Part shown: one piece after another, positions 41,191-55,134 of the stretch | Numbering within the stretch: position 1 is the stretch's first letter | How the letters are laid out: each line of letters begins with the position of its first letter | Assembly: GCF_016808335.1 (NCBI RefSeq) | Contig: NC_053147.1 | Span: forward strand, 20,880,913-20,944,912 | Origin: Panicum virgatum | Lineage: Eukaryota > Streptophyta > Magnoliopsida > Poales > Poaceae | Direction of reading: 5' to 3' | Length of the DNA stretch: 64,000 nucleotides | Notes under the pieces: generated by a model | Database searches by the model: none | What the model was told of the DNA's origin: nothing | What the model saw: only the letters and a program-made list of their open reading frames with translations | Made by a program: the position numbers and the translations under genes

Positions 41191-42256
41191 TGTCGGTACC
41201 CTGTAGCAGGGATACTCACTTCTACTGCAGCAAGGCAGGACTCGCGTAGTCATCCGTAACTATGCCCTAAGGGGCGGAGCAGCCGGGCCCCAGGGGTCCG
41301 GCGCTTACCTCACCAGGCCAATGGCCCCGGACCCGTTCCCCGCTCTGGGAATGGGTCCGGTGACGCCACGTGTCCTTGAGCAAGGGAAGCTCCGTGCCAA
41401 CAGCCGAGGACTCGGACCCCCCATATGGGTCCGGGACCTCCCCATGTCCGTCCGTACCTCCCACGCGCGTAAATCCAAAATACCGCCGAGGCGGGGTCCG
41501 GGGGCTCCACGTGTCCCGCAGGCGCAAGCGCGGGCGCGAGTCTTCCGCTGGAAGACTCGCCCACCCACTGCATTCAATGCGGGTGGTTGAGGCGTGCTCT
41601 GCCGCCGCGGCACACGGGGCAGCTTTTGTCAGGCCTCACTGTAGACCGCATATTACCGACTTACACAGTGCAGCTGCATGCGCCGCATCCGCGCAGAGCC
41701 CATCTGCTGCATTAAATGGATACGACGGCACTGCATCTTTTCATCATACCGCCTACACCGCAAGCTACACGGCCCGTTCAGCTACGCGGCAGGCTGCGGC
41801 AAGCTACACCCTGGCGCCGTTTCGACAAGACTGGGCATGGCTATGCCGGACGGAAGATTCCCACAGGCAAGGCAAGGAAATCCCAGAATAAGATCTTTCC
41901 CAGGTGTAGCATCATAATAGCGCTAGGCTATTCATATTAAATACAACATCGTTGGGCCCCCTGTCGGAGACTCAACGGCCGTGTACGCGCCTCCCTTGAG
42001 ATATAAAATGGAGGCGCTCGCTGCACACTAAAGGGGACTCTCTCGACACTCTCTAAGGGCCAAGGAGAGCACAAGCAATACAACATACAGTGGACGTAGG
42101 GTATTATGCTCCGGCGGCCCGAACCACTCTAAACCTGCTGTGTTCATCGTGTTTTTGCATCTAGATTGGACTAATCCTAGCTATCCCCGAGTACTCACCC
42201 TCTGGGTTTAGGCGGGTGCACTACACCACCCGGCTGTGGGTTTGCACACCACGACA
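41191..42256 (+). repeat. 5' LTR of the Tat-lineage element, 1066 bp
   Basis: Starts TGTCGGTACC and ends CACACCACGACA. A TATA box (ATATAAAATG, about 42001) is the likely promoter, followed by the leader. Confidence 0.92.
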
Positions 42257-42314
42257 TTTGGTGCGCCAGGTAGGGGTACTTTAGCTAGTTTTAGTTCATC
42301 TCTTGCTCATCTCC

Positions 42315-44747
42315 ATGGTTCGGGTGGTTGAGCACTCCCACCACGATGATGATGTGGAGATGACGGAGGGTGTGGCGTTATCCGCGCCACATGCCTCTCG
42401 CCTTCCTGCGCCAGGGGCAACCGTGCCCGTGGAGCAGCCACCGTCGGCAGCGGCGCGCGCTGCACGTCGGCGAGAGTCAGGGCGCCCGTCAAAGGCTCCA
42501 TCACAAGCTGCGAGCGGCGGAGCTCTGGCAGCAGCTAGGGAGTTGCTTTGCAACCCTCCGGCTGCTCCAGCCTCACCAGACACCTTGAGGCAGTCGCGGG
42601 ACGACGTTGACCTTCTCCTCCATCTGGCTCAGGCCTCCCCCAGTTCTGCAAGGACTGGGCAATGACCTCCGCCTGGCAATGCGGTGGTACCCTACCACCA
42701 GCGCCAGGGCGGTGCGTCGGCGTCCGTGCGCTCTCCCACGGTGAGGGGTGCGTGAACAGAAGACCTGCGGGCGGAGCTCAACCGCAGGCGCACGGGTGAG
42801 GTCGCCCGCATCTCCGTGGAAAGGGCGCGAGAATGCCGCCTCAACATCGAGGGCCGCAACCTCAACGCCGACTTGGATGCAGCGGCACCCAAGCCTCCGG
42901 GAAACGCCCGGATACAGGCGGGCACCCCGGTGGCTGGGGTGGGTTGCGCTGCGCTGGCGGATCACCTCCGCGCGGTGGCATGGCCGTCCAAGTTCCGCCC
43001 GCACCTGCCGGAGAAGTACGACGGTACCACTAATCCGTCGGAATTCGTGCAGGTGTACGTTACCGCCATCACAGCAGCTGGTGGCAATGACGCTGTCATG
43101 GCGAGCTACTTTCATGTAGCCTTGACTGGGCCAGCCCGGACTTGGCTCATGAACCTCACTCCTGGGACGATTTAGTCCTGGGAGGAGCTCTGTGCGAGGT
43201 TCACTTCAAACTTCGCCAGTGCGTACCAACAACATGGTGTGGAGGCTCACCTCCACACCGTGAGGCAGAAACCCGGAGAGACGCTCCGAGCATTTATCTC
43301 GCGCTTCACCAAGGTACGGGGTACCATTCCTCGTATCTCTGACGCATCTATCATTATTGCTTTCCGTCAAGGGGTACGTGATGAGATGATGCTCGAGAAA
43401 CTAGCGACGCACGAGGTGGAAAGCGTTACCACGCTTTTCTCCCTGGCTGACAAGTGTGCCAGGAACGCTGAGGGCCGCGTATGGCACTCAGCACCCCAAG
43501 ACGGAGACGCCAAGGTTGGTGGCTCCGGAGCTACCGTCCAGGGCGGTGGCAAGAAAAAGAAGAACAAGAACCGGGGTCGCGGGGAGCCACAAGCCGGTGG
43601 TCCGGTCGCTGCAGCAGCGGCACCAGCTGCTGCGGCAGTGGCTGGGGGCCAGAATGCGCATGGCAAGCGCATGCGCCCACAAGGTGGCAACGGAGGTTCA
43701 TGCCCAGTTCATCCCACCGCTCGCCACAGCGCCGCTGACTGCCGCGCGATACAAAAACTCGCGAAGCGGGTCAGTGGGCGGCGTGAGCAGGCCTCCAAGG
43801 ATGGCTCACCCCCTCCTCATCATTGGTCTGGCGAGGAGAAAGCCTCCGACAGTGAGGCCACTGCCGGGGAGAAGGAGCTGGGGTACCAATCCCCCGTTCG
43901 GGAGCTAAAGGGCGTTTACAGCCACGATAACTCCGACTCTAACAACGAGGAGCGCCGTAAAAAGTTGTACGTAATGTACGGCGAAAGCTGGGAGCTTGTC
44001 TCCCGGTGGGATGTGAAGACCCTTCGCCAAGAGGTCCTTTCGGCGAAGCCGGGGGTCCCGAAGGCGGTGCCGCACCACAGGTGGAGGAACACCACCATTT
44101 CCTTCGGGCCATCTGACTGCCCAAAGAACATGGCCGGGGCTGGTGTACTACCTCTAGTCACCGCCCCTGTCATAGCCAACATTAGGCTCTATCACATGCT
44201 GATTGACGGTGGGGCTGGCCTCAACGTCATCAGCTATGCAGCGTTCAAGCAGCTGCAGATCCCAGAGTCCAAGCTGACTCCCTCTCGCCCATTCTCCGGA
44301 GTGGGCCCACATCCGGTGTTCCCTCTGGGGAGCATCACTCTGCTGGTCACGTTCGGGACCGACGAGAACTTCCGCACAGAGAGCGTACAGTTCAATGTTA
44401 CGGAGGTGAACCTCCCGTTCAATGCCATCATTGGCAGGCCGGCTCTCTACCGCTTCATGGCCATTGCGCATTACGGGTATTTGGTCCTGAAGATGCCTTA
44501 CCCTGCCAGTGTCCTCACCGTGCGGGGTGACCGCACCGCTGCCATCGCTGCAGTTGAGAAACTGCATGCTCTAGCGGCAGAGGCTGCACGTTCCGAGGAG
44601 GACCCATCCACCTCGCGAGCCAGGGCGCCCGCAAAGGCACCTAAGGTTCAGTCGTCTGACCTGGAAAATGTTCCCATGAAGACCGTGCAGATCGGAGCGG
44701 ACTCCTCCAGGACCACCCGTATCGCGGGAAACCTGGAGGAGAAATAG
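42315..44747 (+). pseudogene. Gag and protease of the Tat-lineage element, with stop codons
   Basis: One frame runs from the ATG at 42315 to 44747 but is broken by TGA at 42663, TGA at 42753, TAG at 43173 and TAG at 44745. The Gag capsid signature is around 42960-43440 (WPSKFRPHLPEKYDGTTNPS, then VYVTAITAAGGND and TWLMNLTPGTI; after the stop FTSNFASAYQQHG). A Lys-rich basic patch (GGGKKKKNKNRGRG) and a CPVH-type region follow. The protease motif LIDGGAGLNVISYAAF is near 44200. Gag would form the particle and protease would process it; with these stops the product cannot be made whole. Confidence 0.88.
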
Positions 44748-47700
44748 GAAGACGCGCTCATCACTTTCCTCCGGGAAAATGTGGACGTGTTCGCCTGGGA
44801 ACTGTCACAGATGCCCGGGATCCCCAAGGAAGTGATCGAGCACCATCTGAGGATCTACCTCGACGCCACGCCGGTACGCCAGAAATCTCGGAAGCAGTCC
44901 GTGGAGCGGCAGAACTTCATCCGTGAAGAAGTCCGCAAGCTGCTACACGCTGGCTTCACCGAGGAGGTCCACCACCCCGAGTGGTTGGCCAACCCGGTCG
45001 TCGTCCCAAAGGCCAACGGGAAGCTTCGGATGTGCATCGACTACACCAGCCTCAACAAGGCATGTCCCAGAGACCCCTATCCTCTTCCACGTATCGATCG
45101 GATTGTTGACTCCACCTCCGGGTGTGACATTTTGTCTTTCCTAGATGCTTACTCTGGTTTCCACCAGATTCAGATGTCTAGAGAGGATAGGAAACATACT
45201 GCTTTTGTAACAGTGGATGGACTTTATTGCTATATTGTCATACCATATGCTCTGCGGAATGCCTTACCCACGTTTGTGCGAGCTATGAATAAAACTTTAT
45301 GTAATTTAATTAGAGATATAGTTGAGGTATATGTCGATGACATTGTAGTCAAGACTAAGGTAGGGTCAACACTAGTTGAGGACCTGTCACTCGTCTTTGA
45401 CCGACTGCGCGCCACACGCACGAAGCTGAATCTCGAGAAGTGCATTTTCGGCGTCTCGGCAGGGAAGCTGCTGGGTTTCCTGGTCTCACATCGAGGCATC
45501 GAGGCAAACCCAGCCAAGATCAAGGCGATGAGGCCTCCTGGCCGCATCAAGGACATCCAGAAGCTTACTGGATCTCTGGCCGCTCTTAGCCGCTTCATTT
45601 CGAGGCTGGCTGAGAGGGCCCTCCCCTTCTTCAAGCTATTGAGAAGGTCCGGTCCATTCTCTTGGACTGAAGAGGCTGAACAAGCCTTCCAGGAACTGAA
45701 GCAGCACCTCACCTCACTGCCAGTGTTGGTGGCTCCAGAGCCAGGTGAGACGTTGTTTTTGTATCTTGCTGCGTCTGCAGAGACGGTCAGCATGGTGCTG
45801 GTGGCTGAGAGGACGGAGCAAGCTCGCCAGGGGGACACCAGGGTCTCACCGGCCAAGGGTGGTGAGCCGGACCATGGACATGGGGGTCCGGCAGCCACTC
45901 CTCTGTGTGAAGGTCTGGACCCCGGACAAGGAGGTCCGGAAGAGCCTCGACCCAGTGGGAACCCAGAACCGATGGGGGCCCAAGGACCTGACGCGGTGGA
46001 CAAGGGCGAGCCGGACCCGGTGGCCAGGGTCCGGACCATCCAGAAGCCAGTCTACTATGTCAGCGAAGTCCTCCACAAGGCAAAGGCTAGGAATCTTGAG
46101 ACGCATAAGCTTATCTATGCCATACTTATTGCGTCCAGGAAACTGCGCCACTATTTTCAGGCACACAGAGTTGTCGTAGTGACCTCTTATCTGCTGAGAG
46201 CGATCCTGCACAACTCCAACGCCACGGGCAAAATCGATAAGTGGGCAGCAGAGTTGGCTGAGTTCCAGCTGGACTTCCAGCCCCGCCATGCAGTCAAAAG
46301 CCAAATCCTGGCTGATTTCATAGCAGAATGGACTCCTTCCCCAAACAATTCTGGGGTTCGGACCTCAACGCCGGACACCCGGAGCCGGAAGTCAGGACAC
46401 CAGTCTTCACCGAGGCCCAATGGACACTCTTCTTCGATGGGTCCGTCCGCAAGCAGTGGGCTGGAGCTGGTGTGGTCCTCATCGACCCAAACGGAGATTA
46501 GCTGAAGTACATGGTGCACCTTGAGTTCAAGGCCACCAACAACATGGCAGAGTACGAAGCTTTGATCTTTGGCCTGACACAAGCCCTATCTCTGGGGGTC
46601 CGGCAGCTCCTGGTGAAGGGAGATTCTCAGCTGATCATCAAGCCGGTCCGGGGGATTGCAGCTGCAACAATCCCTAGCTCGCGGCATACCTCATTCACGT
46701 AAGGAAGCTCAAGAAGGACTTCGACGCCTTGGAACTGCAACATGTTCCCCGCGAATTCAACTCAGCAGCAGATGATCTCTCCGCGAGAGCATCTACCTGG
46801 GCACCCGTGCCCGAGGGCGTCTTCGAAAGACGGTTGCTGAGACCTACCACCCAGCCTGCCGAACTGGGTGAAGGGGATCAAGCTAGCACCTCGAAGCTAG
46901 CGGTCCCGGTGGCATTCCATCTGTGGTGCCCGCCCAGGGTTGTGTGCGCTATTGAGGACCCTGGAGACCTCATAGAGCCACTCCCACCTGCTCAGGGAGG
47001 TCCCGATGCATGGATCTCCGAGATCCGGGATTACCTGAAAGACAATATCCTTCCTGATGACGATGTGTCCACTGAGCGCATAGTACGATTGGCTAAACAC
47101 TACGCGGTGGTAGAAGGGGATCTCTACCGCCGTGGCGCTAATGGTATCCTCATGCGGTGCATTTCCTAAGAAGAGGGCCGCGAGTTACTCCCGGAGACCC
47201 ATGGAGGTGAGTGTGGAAGTCATTCCTCATCTCGCACGCTTGTTGGTAAGGCCTTTCGGCTTGGCTTCTACTGGCCGACAGCACTCCAGGATGCAGCTGA
47301 GCTGGTAAGGTCCTGCAAAGCATGCTAGTTCCATATAAAGCAAATACACACACCGGCTCAAGCTCTGCAAATGATCCCGTCCTCATGGCCATTTGCCGTA
47401 TGGGGCGTGGATATCCTTGGGCCATTCCCCCTGGCCGTCGGCGGGTACCGGTTTCTCTACGTCGCCATTGACAAATTCACAAAATGGCCGGAGGTTACCC
47501 CTGTGGTGAACATCACCAAAAAATCAGCAGTCGCATTCCTCAAGTCCATTGTGTGCAGATTTGGCGTCCCAAATCACATCATCGCGGACAACGGGACCCA
47601 ATTCAAAAGCAGACTCTTCCAAGAGTACTGCGAGGACATCGGCATCCAGCTATGCTTTACGTCCGTGGCACATCCCCGCAGCAATGGACAGGTTGAGAGA

Positions 47701-48246
47701 GCGAATGCAGAGGTCCTTAGGGGACTCAAGACCCGCACCTATAACTGCTTGAAGAAGCATGGTGCAAAATGGGTTGATGAGCTTCCGTGCGTGCTATGGG
47801 GCAACCGGACCACACCCAGCCGAGCCACCGGGGAGTCCTCATTCTTCCTGGTCTACGGGGCTGAAGCCTGCCTTCCCCCCGAAAATTCACCTGGGCTCAC
47901 CACGGGTCCAGGCTTTTGACGAATCCATGCAGGAACAACTGCGGCGTGACGATGTGGACTTCGTTGATGAACGAAGGTGGCGAGCAGCAATCCAAAATGC
48001 ACGCTACAACCAGGCGCTCAGGCATTATCATCAATGGTTCATGCACAGTAGGGAGCTCCGGGCTGGGGACCTCGTCCTAAGGCGGATCCTGAACCGAGCA
48101 GGGCTCCACAAACTCTCCCCCAACTGAGAGGGTCCCTTTAAGGTTACAGAAGTATGCCGGCCCGGATGCGTTCACCTTGCCACAGAAGAAGGGGTGCTGC
48201 TACCCAACCCATGGATCATAGAGTATATGCGTAAGTTTTACGCTTA
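44748..48246 (+). pseudogene. Pol (RT, dual RNase H, integrase) of the Tat-lineage element, with stops and frameshifts
   Basis: RT is readable from 44781, with RKLLHAGFTEEVHHPEWLAN, IDYTSLNKACPRDPYPLPRI and catalytic YVDD at 45330-45341. The usual RNase H follows (PVYYVSEVLHKAKARNLETH). A linker and second RNase H (FFDGSVRKQWAGAGVVLIDP, TNNMAEYEALIFGL) come after a frameshift between about 46340 and 46400. More breaks: TAG 46499-46501, a frame change before 46729, TAA 47167-47169, a stop near 47326 and a frameshift near 47900. Integrase has a His/Cys finger (CKAC near 47320) and the D-D-E triad (GVDILGPF, IADNGTQFKS, NGQVERANAEV). The end WIIEYMRKFYA at about 48240 is typical. Not functional. 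Confidence 0.9.
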
Positions 48247-49700
48247 GACAGAACAGGAAATGAAATTTTCCTTTGTAATAAGATAGGATCAGTGTGCGGT
48301 CCAGAGCGGTGGGGGTCTGTCCTCGTAAAGCAGGCCTTTGGCATCCATCGCACCATCGGTTAGCATTAACACACGGCCCAGAGCGGTAGAGGTCCGCCCT
48401 CATAAACCCGGCCTCTGGCATCCATCGCGCAAGCCATGTATATCAAGTTGCAAAGGAAAGATTTGCTCCCAGTTCTGTCATTGTGTCAAAATTTTATTTC
48501 GCATTTTGATTCTTGAGCCTTTCCCTTTCTAACCCCCGCGCGGACTTCCACTCTTGCCGCTACAGCTAAGATCTGTATTGAGTTCCCGGACTGCCGTACA
48601 GGTCCGGACCCCCTTGCTGCTGGGAGAGGGGTCTGGGCCCCTAGGGACCTACTCTGGAAAGGGGGTGTTTGTTTCCTGGGGTGGTCCGGAGTCCTGTGTA
48701 GCCGCTTAGCCAGTTCCGTACCCAAAGCCTACACGCTCCACCACCCTGTGACGAGTGCTCTAGTACCCGGAGCTGGGTAATTAGGGGCCCGGATCTTGTT
48801 CTAGCTCAAGGGTTGGCTTCCTAAGTCCTACACGGCAGGTCCAGCTCCATATCTCAAAGGATCAAGTACGACAGAATGTCCTCGCTCACTGCTAGGGAGG
48901 GGTCCGGAACGTCAGAGCCAGGTCCGGTAAAGTCGTGATTGTTTCCGGGAGTGGTCCAGAGCCCTGTGTAGCGGCTTAGCCTGGTTCCGTACCCTAAGCC
49001 TCCACACTCCACCACTCTGTAACAAGCATCGTGCTGCCTGGACCTGCGTATCCGGAGCTCCGGACCTCATACTAGCTTGGGGGCCGGTTCAGAATAGGTC
49101 CCGCGGGCCTGCTACTAAGCTTTGACTTTGAGTGGTATGCAGGTTAAGCCTTGACTGGTGGTAGCTAGCCTCAAACCATTAAGCCTACCTACCAGGGGGG
49201 CCCGGCATCCGCTTTAAGGCTTCATGTAGATCGAGGTCTAGTCTCGGTGGTAGACAGACTCAAACAACTGAGCCTGTCTCCCAGGAGGCCCGGAGCGTTC
49301 GCTTTGAGCCAGATACCAAGGATCGATTCTGCATGCGTCAAACAGCTAAGTTGCAGTATCATTACTACCATCCCAATGAGTTTGATTTTCCTCTCTATAG
49401 TTTTTTCTGCTATTCAGGGAATAAGTCGCTCGTTTGACTTGCAATATGTGCTACACCTATGCCCAAGAACACTTGTTCAACCTCATAGGGGGGTCCGGAG
49501 CGTCTTCTCGGCTCGGATGGCAGATAGGTTCTAACAACTGAACCTATCTACTAGGGGGCCAGGGCGCCGGGGTGCTGCATACTGCAAACCAGAGCAACTG
49601 ACAAACAGCTAAGTTGAAATTTCTTCTATTTAAATTTTGACGAGTACAATGTTTTTACATAACACAAAAAACAAAAGTTCTACTATTGTGATGGTCCAGC
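48247..49700 (+). other. Non-coding spacer after pol with 77-bp repeat pair
   Basis: GGTCCAGAGCGGTGGGGG at 48298 and GGCCCAGAGCGGTAGAGG at 48375 start two copies of a 77-bp repeat, also seen at 1081-1205. From 48600 to 49570 GGTCCGGA-type motifs, and CCTGTGTAGC(C/G)GCTTAGCC twice (near 48690 and 48971), recur. No gene is visible. Confidence 0.6.
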
Positions 49701-50769
49701 TCAGGAATCTGCATGCTCCCACTTGAAATAAGCAGCTACAAAGTCGACGACCTCCCGCACACTTTCCCGAGCGGAGGCCTCCGTCTCCGTCACTGGACCA
49801 TCGACGACGGGGACTAGCGAGATGGCAGGATCGTGGCTCCGGAGGCAGGTCAAAATGTACTCCGCCACCATCCGGCACAGCTCACGGCTCTCGGCTTCAA
49901 GGTGGCCAGCGGGGATCGGCTCCAGGCGCCGGAGTCTATCTGAAGCAGAGTTCAGCACTGGGAGGACGTCAGCAATTGAAGCTGGCGGCTCCGCCACTTG
50001 GATTGGACTCATTCCAAGTGGCACCAGAGCTGAGCTTGCTTCACTCGCCCAGTCGATGATTCGCTGGGCCCCCTAGCGCTGGTCCTCCTGCAGCTTCCGG
50101 GTTGCCTCCTGGACCACGTCCTGCACCTGGGCATCTAGTGCCGCCTTCAGCTGGCGGGTCTTCTCCTGGAGCGAGGCCTCCTTCCGCGCCGCTGACTCCT
50201 TCGAGGTCTTAAGACACTCGCGCTGGTGGTGAGGGATTCCCGCTGAGCAAGGGACTTCCTCTCCTCCTCGAGCTCCATCTCGGCAATAGCCTGCTGGCTG
50301 GCGGTCTCCGGCCGCTCCTGGAGCCATTGATGCAGGGACTCGGAGAGTTTGTCGAGCTCCTGCTTGCGGACCTCGAGTCCCTGGCTGCGAGACTCGAGCA
50401 CGGATCACTGGGCTGCAAGGCTGGCCTCCTCCTTGGCAATAGCCTCCTCCCGCAGCGCCAGGGCTTTCTCCCGTCCCGCCGCCGTGAGCTCCCGATCGAA
50501 CACCTTCCGGAGCTCTTTCCTGTAGGACTCAAAGTCGGCCTCAAGCTCGGACCGGGCGGCGGTAGCACGGGAGGCCTCGGCCTTCGTGCGCTCCTCCAGG
50601 CGGATGTGCCAGTCGCTGAGGCACTGACGCTCGCTCTCTAGAGCTGCCCACTCCTGCCAGAATGCGGCCTCGGTGGTAGAAGTCGCCTCTTCTATCGTCC
50701 GCTGGACCCGGACCAATACCCGGGGGAGGGGAACCGCATCCTCCTTTGGGGGACCCTGCAAGAGCCCCC

Positions 50770-53700
50770 TGTGGCGGAACCACCCAAAACTACTGGGCCC
50801 GGGTGCACTGATCTTTGTTGCTAAGCAACTCTGACCCAATTTGGCACTCACCGGTAGTTCCTCGAGTGAAGCCTCGATAAAAGCCACGCTATTCCAGGAT
50901 CAGCAGACAACACTCACACGAAGGTGAGCCCAGAGATTACAACACAAACCATTTCATACAGCTCAGAGTGATTGCAGCGGAAAGAAAATTTATTACAAAC
51001 CAAGTTCAGAGTAACAAAGTACCACGGAGTTCCAACTACTCAATTATTTAAGTCTCATGTTCAACGGAAGCAGCAAAGATAACTAGCGAGATAACGTGAC
51101 GCATCGGTAAAGCCCGTACGAATGCGTTACTCAGCGGGAGGGTGATTAGCACCAGCTGAAGGGCCATCCCACTCAACAGACCAACCCGGAGGCAGAGTAC
51201 AAGGCCAAGTAAGACTCGCAAATAGATCTTCAAAGTTAGTACCTGAAAAACAGTGCCACAAGCAAGGCTGAGTATACTAATACTCAGCAAGACTGACCCG
51301 TTTCCGGATATAACATAGTCCGATAACTAGACATGCAAGGCTTTTTGGTTGGTAGGGTTTGTTTGCCAAAAATGCCGCTAAGTGTTGATCCTTACTTTCA
51401 GGTTTTACTTAGCCAGATTCTAGTGGAATTAACCATTCTAAATTTGCAACTAACTCTACTCAAACATGGTAGAGCAACCATTTAATCAACCAGCAGTATT
51501 TTCATTATCATATTCCACTTGTTACTCTATGTGACCGAAATCATTAAGCAATCTCATGCCGTGAGAGGCGGACGATTCCGAATCGAATTTCAACCTAGCC
51601 AGGGGAACCTAGACCACACGCATGGGGATTGACTTCGCTCCCGCCCACACTACTTTTCCCCTTTCTTTCCAGTCCGTGGATCCGGGTCACCCTCCCCGAC
51701 TACAGAGTCCGACCACTCTGCACCCGTACGTCGCGACAAAAATATAAACCCTACTTCTACCAAGAGGGTGAATGGTCGTTCCACTCGCCGGTCCAATCAG
51801 GTACTTAAGCTTACCGATTACCATATTTCTCGGTATGTGGCTAGTACTTTCAAACGCTTAACGGAATGAGCCACACACCGCGACCTTAGCCATTTTTGAC
51901 TACACCAGCGGGGTATCACAACTACACAACCCCGCCCGTTGTCCTTACATTTCAACAGGAATTAAAGTCAGTACAATTCCTATTTGCTCCCGAGAGGCAG
52001 GAAACCACTCGGCTTCTACCGTACCTATTTAGCATGGCAGCTAGTCGATAAAAAGATCCGGTATCAACATAGGTTCCTAGGGATCATGCATCTAAGGTTT
52101 TCGATCAACGCCTAGAAAACTTAAATGCAGAAAACAAAATATTACAATACATTAATAAATAGATAGCTGAATGATAATTCAGAAATAGTGGGATTATGCT
52201 CCGGGGCTTACCTTCTTGGGCACTGTCAGGCAGAAAAGCTTCTGGGGCTTGGCCCAGGTCTTGAGACAAGTTAGTACAGTTCAAGGAGACCTCCTGATCC
52301 GCACGAGAGTCCGCGGGCACCAGTTCGTAGTCACCGTCCGCGAGATTAATTGTTTCTATATGCCATGCAAGATTATGAGTTATTCATGGATAACAATTTC
52401 TTTCCTTCACGATAAAGTTGTAGTCCAATGAAAGTTAACTTAGTAACGATTTCACATTTCAATGCATGGGCAAACGTTTATAGAGTAGTAAACATAACTA
52501 CGTTTATTCATGAATGGGTGGGGTTTTGGGTTTTCATTTTTAATTTCAACACATAGCATGCTTTCATTCTTTCTTAACAACACAACTACTAAAGAGCTAG
52601 TGATGAAACACTAAAGTAACTCAGATCCAAACTTGAACATTCATGGTATAAATTTCAGCATCTACCATAGAGCAAAATCTATAACTATTCATGCAAATGC
52701 ATTACTCTAGTTGCTTCATCTTTTTGTACAGAATGTTCAACATGGGTTCTGGTGCTACAAATTTTATGCAAGCAACTTCAAAGCATAAACTCAGTACTGA
52801 AATTTTTTCCAGATTTTATACACTTATATAGCAGAGGTGATAAAAAGAATAAAAACAGCAATCCATTAACAAAGATTAATTCTACAGAAAGTTTTACTAA
52901 GGATTTGGTTTTCAAATTTTTACTAGAGACTAGTCATGAGTTAAACATACTCCAGAAAATTTTTCAAGATTTAACTCACTATGATAAATTAGTTATTCAG
53001 TTAACTTAGCATGAGTTTGCATAAATTTCTCAAGATGCATTTGACCAGTATTGCATCTGAACTTTTTATTACAGGTAGAACATACTCTGATCAAGATTAT
53101 GCCCAAAAATTATGACCAGAAACATTGTATATTACTCAAAACAAAAATAGTAAACCTAGCCCTAAGATGCTAAGCATGATCATTCGACAAAGCTAAACTC
53201 AGTAACTGCAGCTCAAAATTTTTAGACAGGAACACAGAGCTAAAAAGAGACTCCAGAAATTAATATAGATTTTTCTGAGCATAAGAACTATATATGAGGA
53301 ATTAAGTTGATTAAACAAGCATAAATCATGATATATAGAAAATGAAGTCTAATAAATCTGAAATTTAGGTATTAACAGTGTTTTAGTTTTACATGCACGC
53401 AGTAAAAATTCATGTGCATATTTTCCAGAATTAAATCGAGAAAGCTAACAACAGATTAGAGAATCTTGATTGTTCTAACATGATAACTGTTTTGGTTTGG
53501 TGTCATCTTTTTACTGTGATCTTAGCATCCCATTAGTGATAACATATCCAAAAATCAAGGTCATTTGATGAGCATAACTTCATGAACATGCATAAGGTGG
53601 TTTTCTTAATCTTTTCCCTAGATTAAATTCGGTTGAGTTTCTGTAAATGTGAATGTTACAAAATTTGTAGATTTTGTTACAAGGATTCCAGATCAGTTGA

Positions 53701-55134
53701 GTTTGCATTTTTCGGATTTTTCTGTGATTTGTTTCGCATTTTAGAAGTTCACTGGTATACACTGGATTACTTGCAGAAACACCCTTAAACGAAAAAAACA
53801 AATTACAACCGGGTCCTTCGCCGGCCTTCTCCGCCGTGGCATCTTGCCGGTGGTGTTCTGCGGTGCAGGGCTTACCGGGGCTGCCACGGGGAGGCGCGTG
53901 GGAGAGAAAGGATCGAGAAACACCTACCCTGGTCGACGTTCGAGGGTTTGGTGCACGGGTTTGAGCTCGTCGGCGTTGATGGCGGGTCGGTTGTTCGGTT
54001 CGCCGGCGCTGGAGGCGAAGGAGGGCTCGGGGTAGGGGAACAAGGCGCGCACGAGCACCGCGTGAGCTCGTGGATGCTTCTGGGGTAGCTGTCGGGCTCG
54101 GTCTCCTTCGGAGCTGGCCGGTCCGCGGTGAGCCCGAGCTCGCCGGCGGCGGCGCAAGAGGGGAACGGCGTCGGGAGGGGGTTTGGGTTCGATTCCGCGC
54201 GCGTGGAGCGTAACTAGGAGGTGGAGAAGCTTCTGCGGTGGTCGGAGGGGGCAATGTGGGGCTGGGCTAGCCGGCCCGCGCGAGCTGGATCTCGGCGGCC
54301 ATGGCGGAGCGGCGGGAGGAGGAAGAAGGGGGAGAAGGGGCGCGACGGTGGAGCTCTGGGGGTCTTTATAGGCCATAGAGCTCCTGGGCGAGGGGTGCAG
54401 CGACTGGGGGAGGTCGATTTGGGTCAGGGGCGCACGACGGCGAGCGGGCGGAGTGGCAGCGGCGCGGCGCATGGCGGAGGGTGTCGTGGCGGCACGGGGA
54501 GCGGCCTGGGACGCGTGTGCGCGCGAGGAGATGCCAAGGGGCGGGCCAGGTGGCGCTGAGAGACTCCCTGGGTCCATTTGGCCGCGGGCGCGCGGTGGAC
54601 GGCGGCGTACGGCGGGCGGCGGGCGAAACAGAGCCAGCCGGGAGAGAGAGATGGAGATGGGGGCTCTTTTGTGATTTCTGAAATTTCCAGGGACCTCTCG
54701 GTAAACTAAAATTATCTCCTAATTGGAGGGCTCAAATGGAAAAGTGTTGAATACCACTTTTGCATAACTTTTCAAGATCTACAACTTTTGTGTTATGCAA
54801 ATTTTCATTTGAAACTCACATTTTGAACTATTGGTACATTTGCATATTTGCACAAAAGGACTTTAGTTTTATTCAGTTTTTGAATTGATTTTGGCTGAAG
54901 TTCAATTGAGCACATGTCAATTGAAACACCTCCCATGAGCCAACTAAAATTTTGTGCATATTTTTGAATTAACTTTTGAATAGCTTTTCACCCTTTTTCT
55001 TTTTCCTTTCATTTCTTATGCAATAACTGATCTTTTATTTGAACCCTTCTCTTGAATTATTTTCCCAAATTTTCTTTTACTTTAACTAAGGTGTATTGAT
55101 TGGATTTAAAAGTATTGACACCTGAGGTGTCACA
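50770..55134 (-). mobile_element. Solo LTR, 4365 bp, Tekay/Del-like, inserted in the antisense gene
   Basis: In its own (minus) orientation it starts TGTGACACCTCAGGTGTC and ends GGGTGGTTCCGCCACA. The target duplication CCCCC lies at 50765-50769 and 55135-55139. No gag, pol, primer-binding site or second copy of the ends occurs inside, so it is one LTR left after recombination between two. LTRs of 3-4.5 kb with these ends are typical of grass Tekay/Del chromoviruses (from memory of the family, not searched). A TATA box CTATAAAG (minus, about 54364-54371) precedes a GC-rich leader (54360-53830), the likely old promoter and transcription start. GAGTATACTAATACTCAGC at about 51270 is a short palindrome. 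Open frames inside are low-complexity and unsupported. Confidence 0.85.

Noticed and set aside
53580..54577. Minus-strand open frames of 217-224 codons inside the solo LTR
   Set aside because: Low-complexity Pro/Arg/Ser frames in the GC-rich leader of an LTR; no retrotransposon or host domain.
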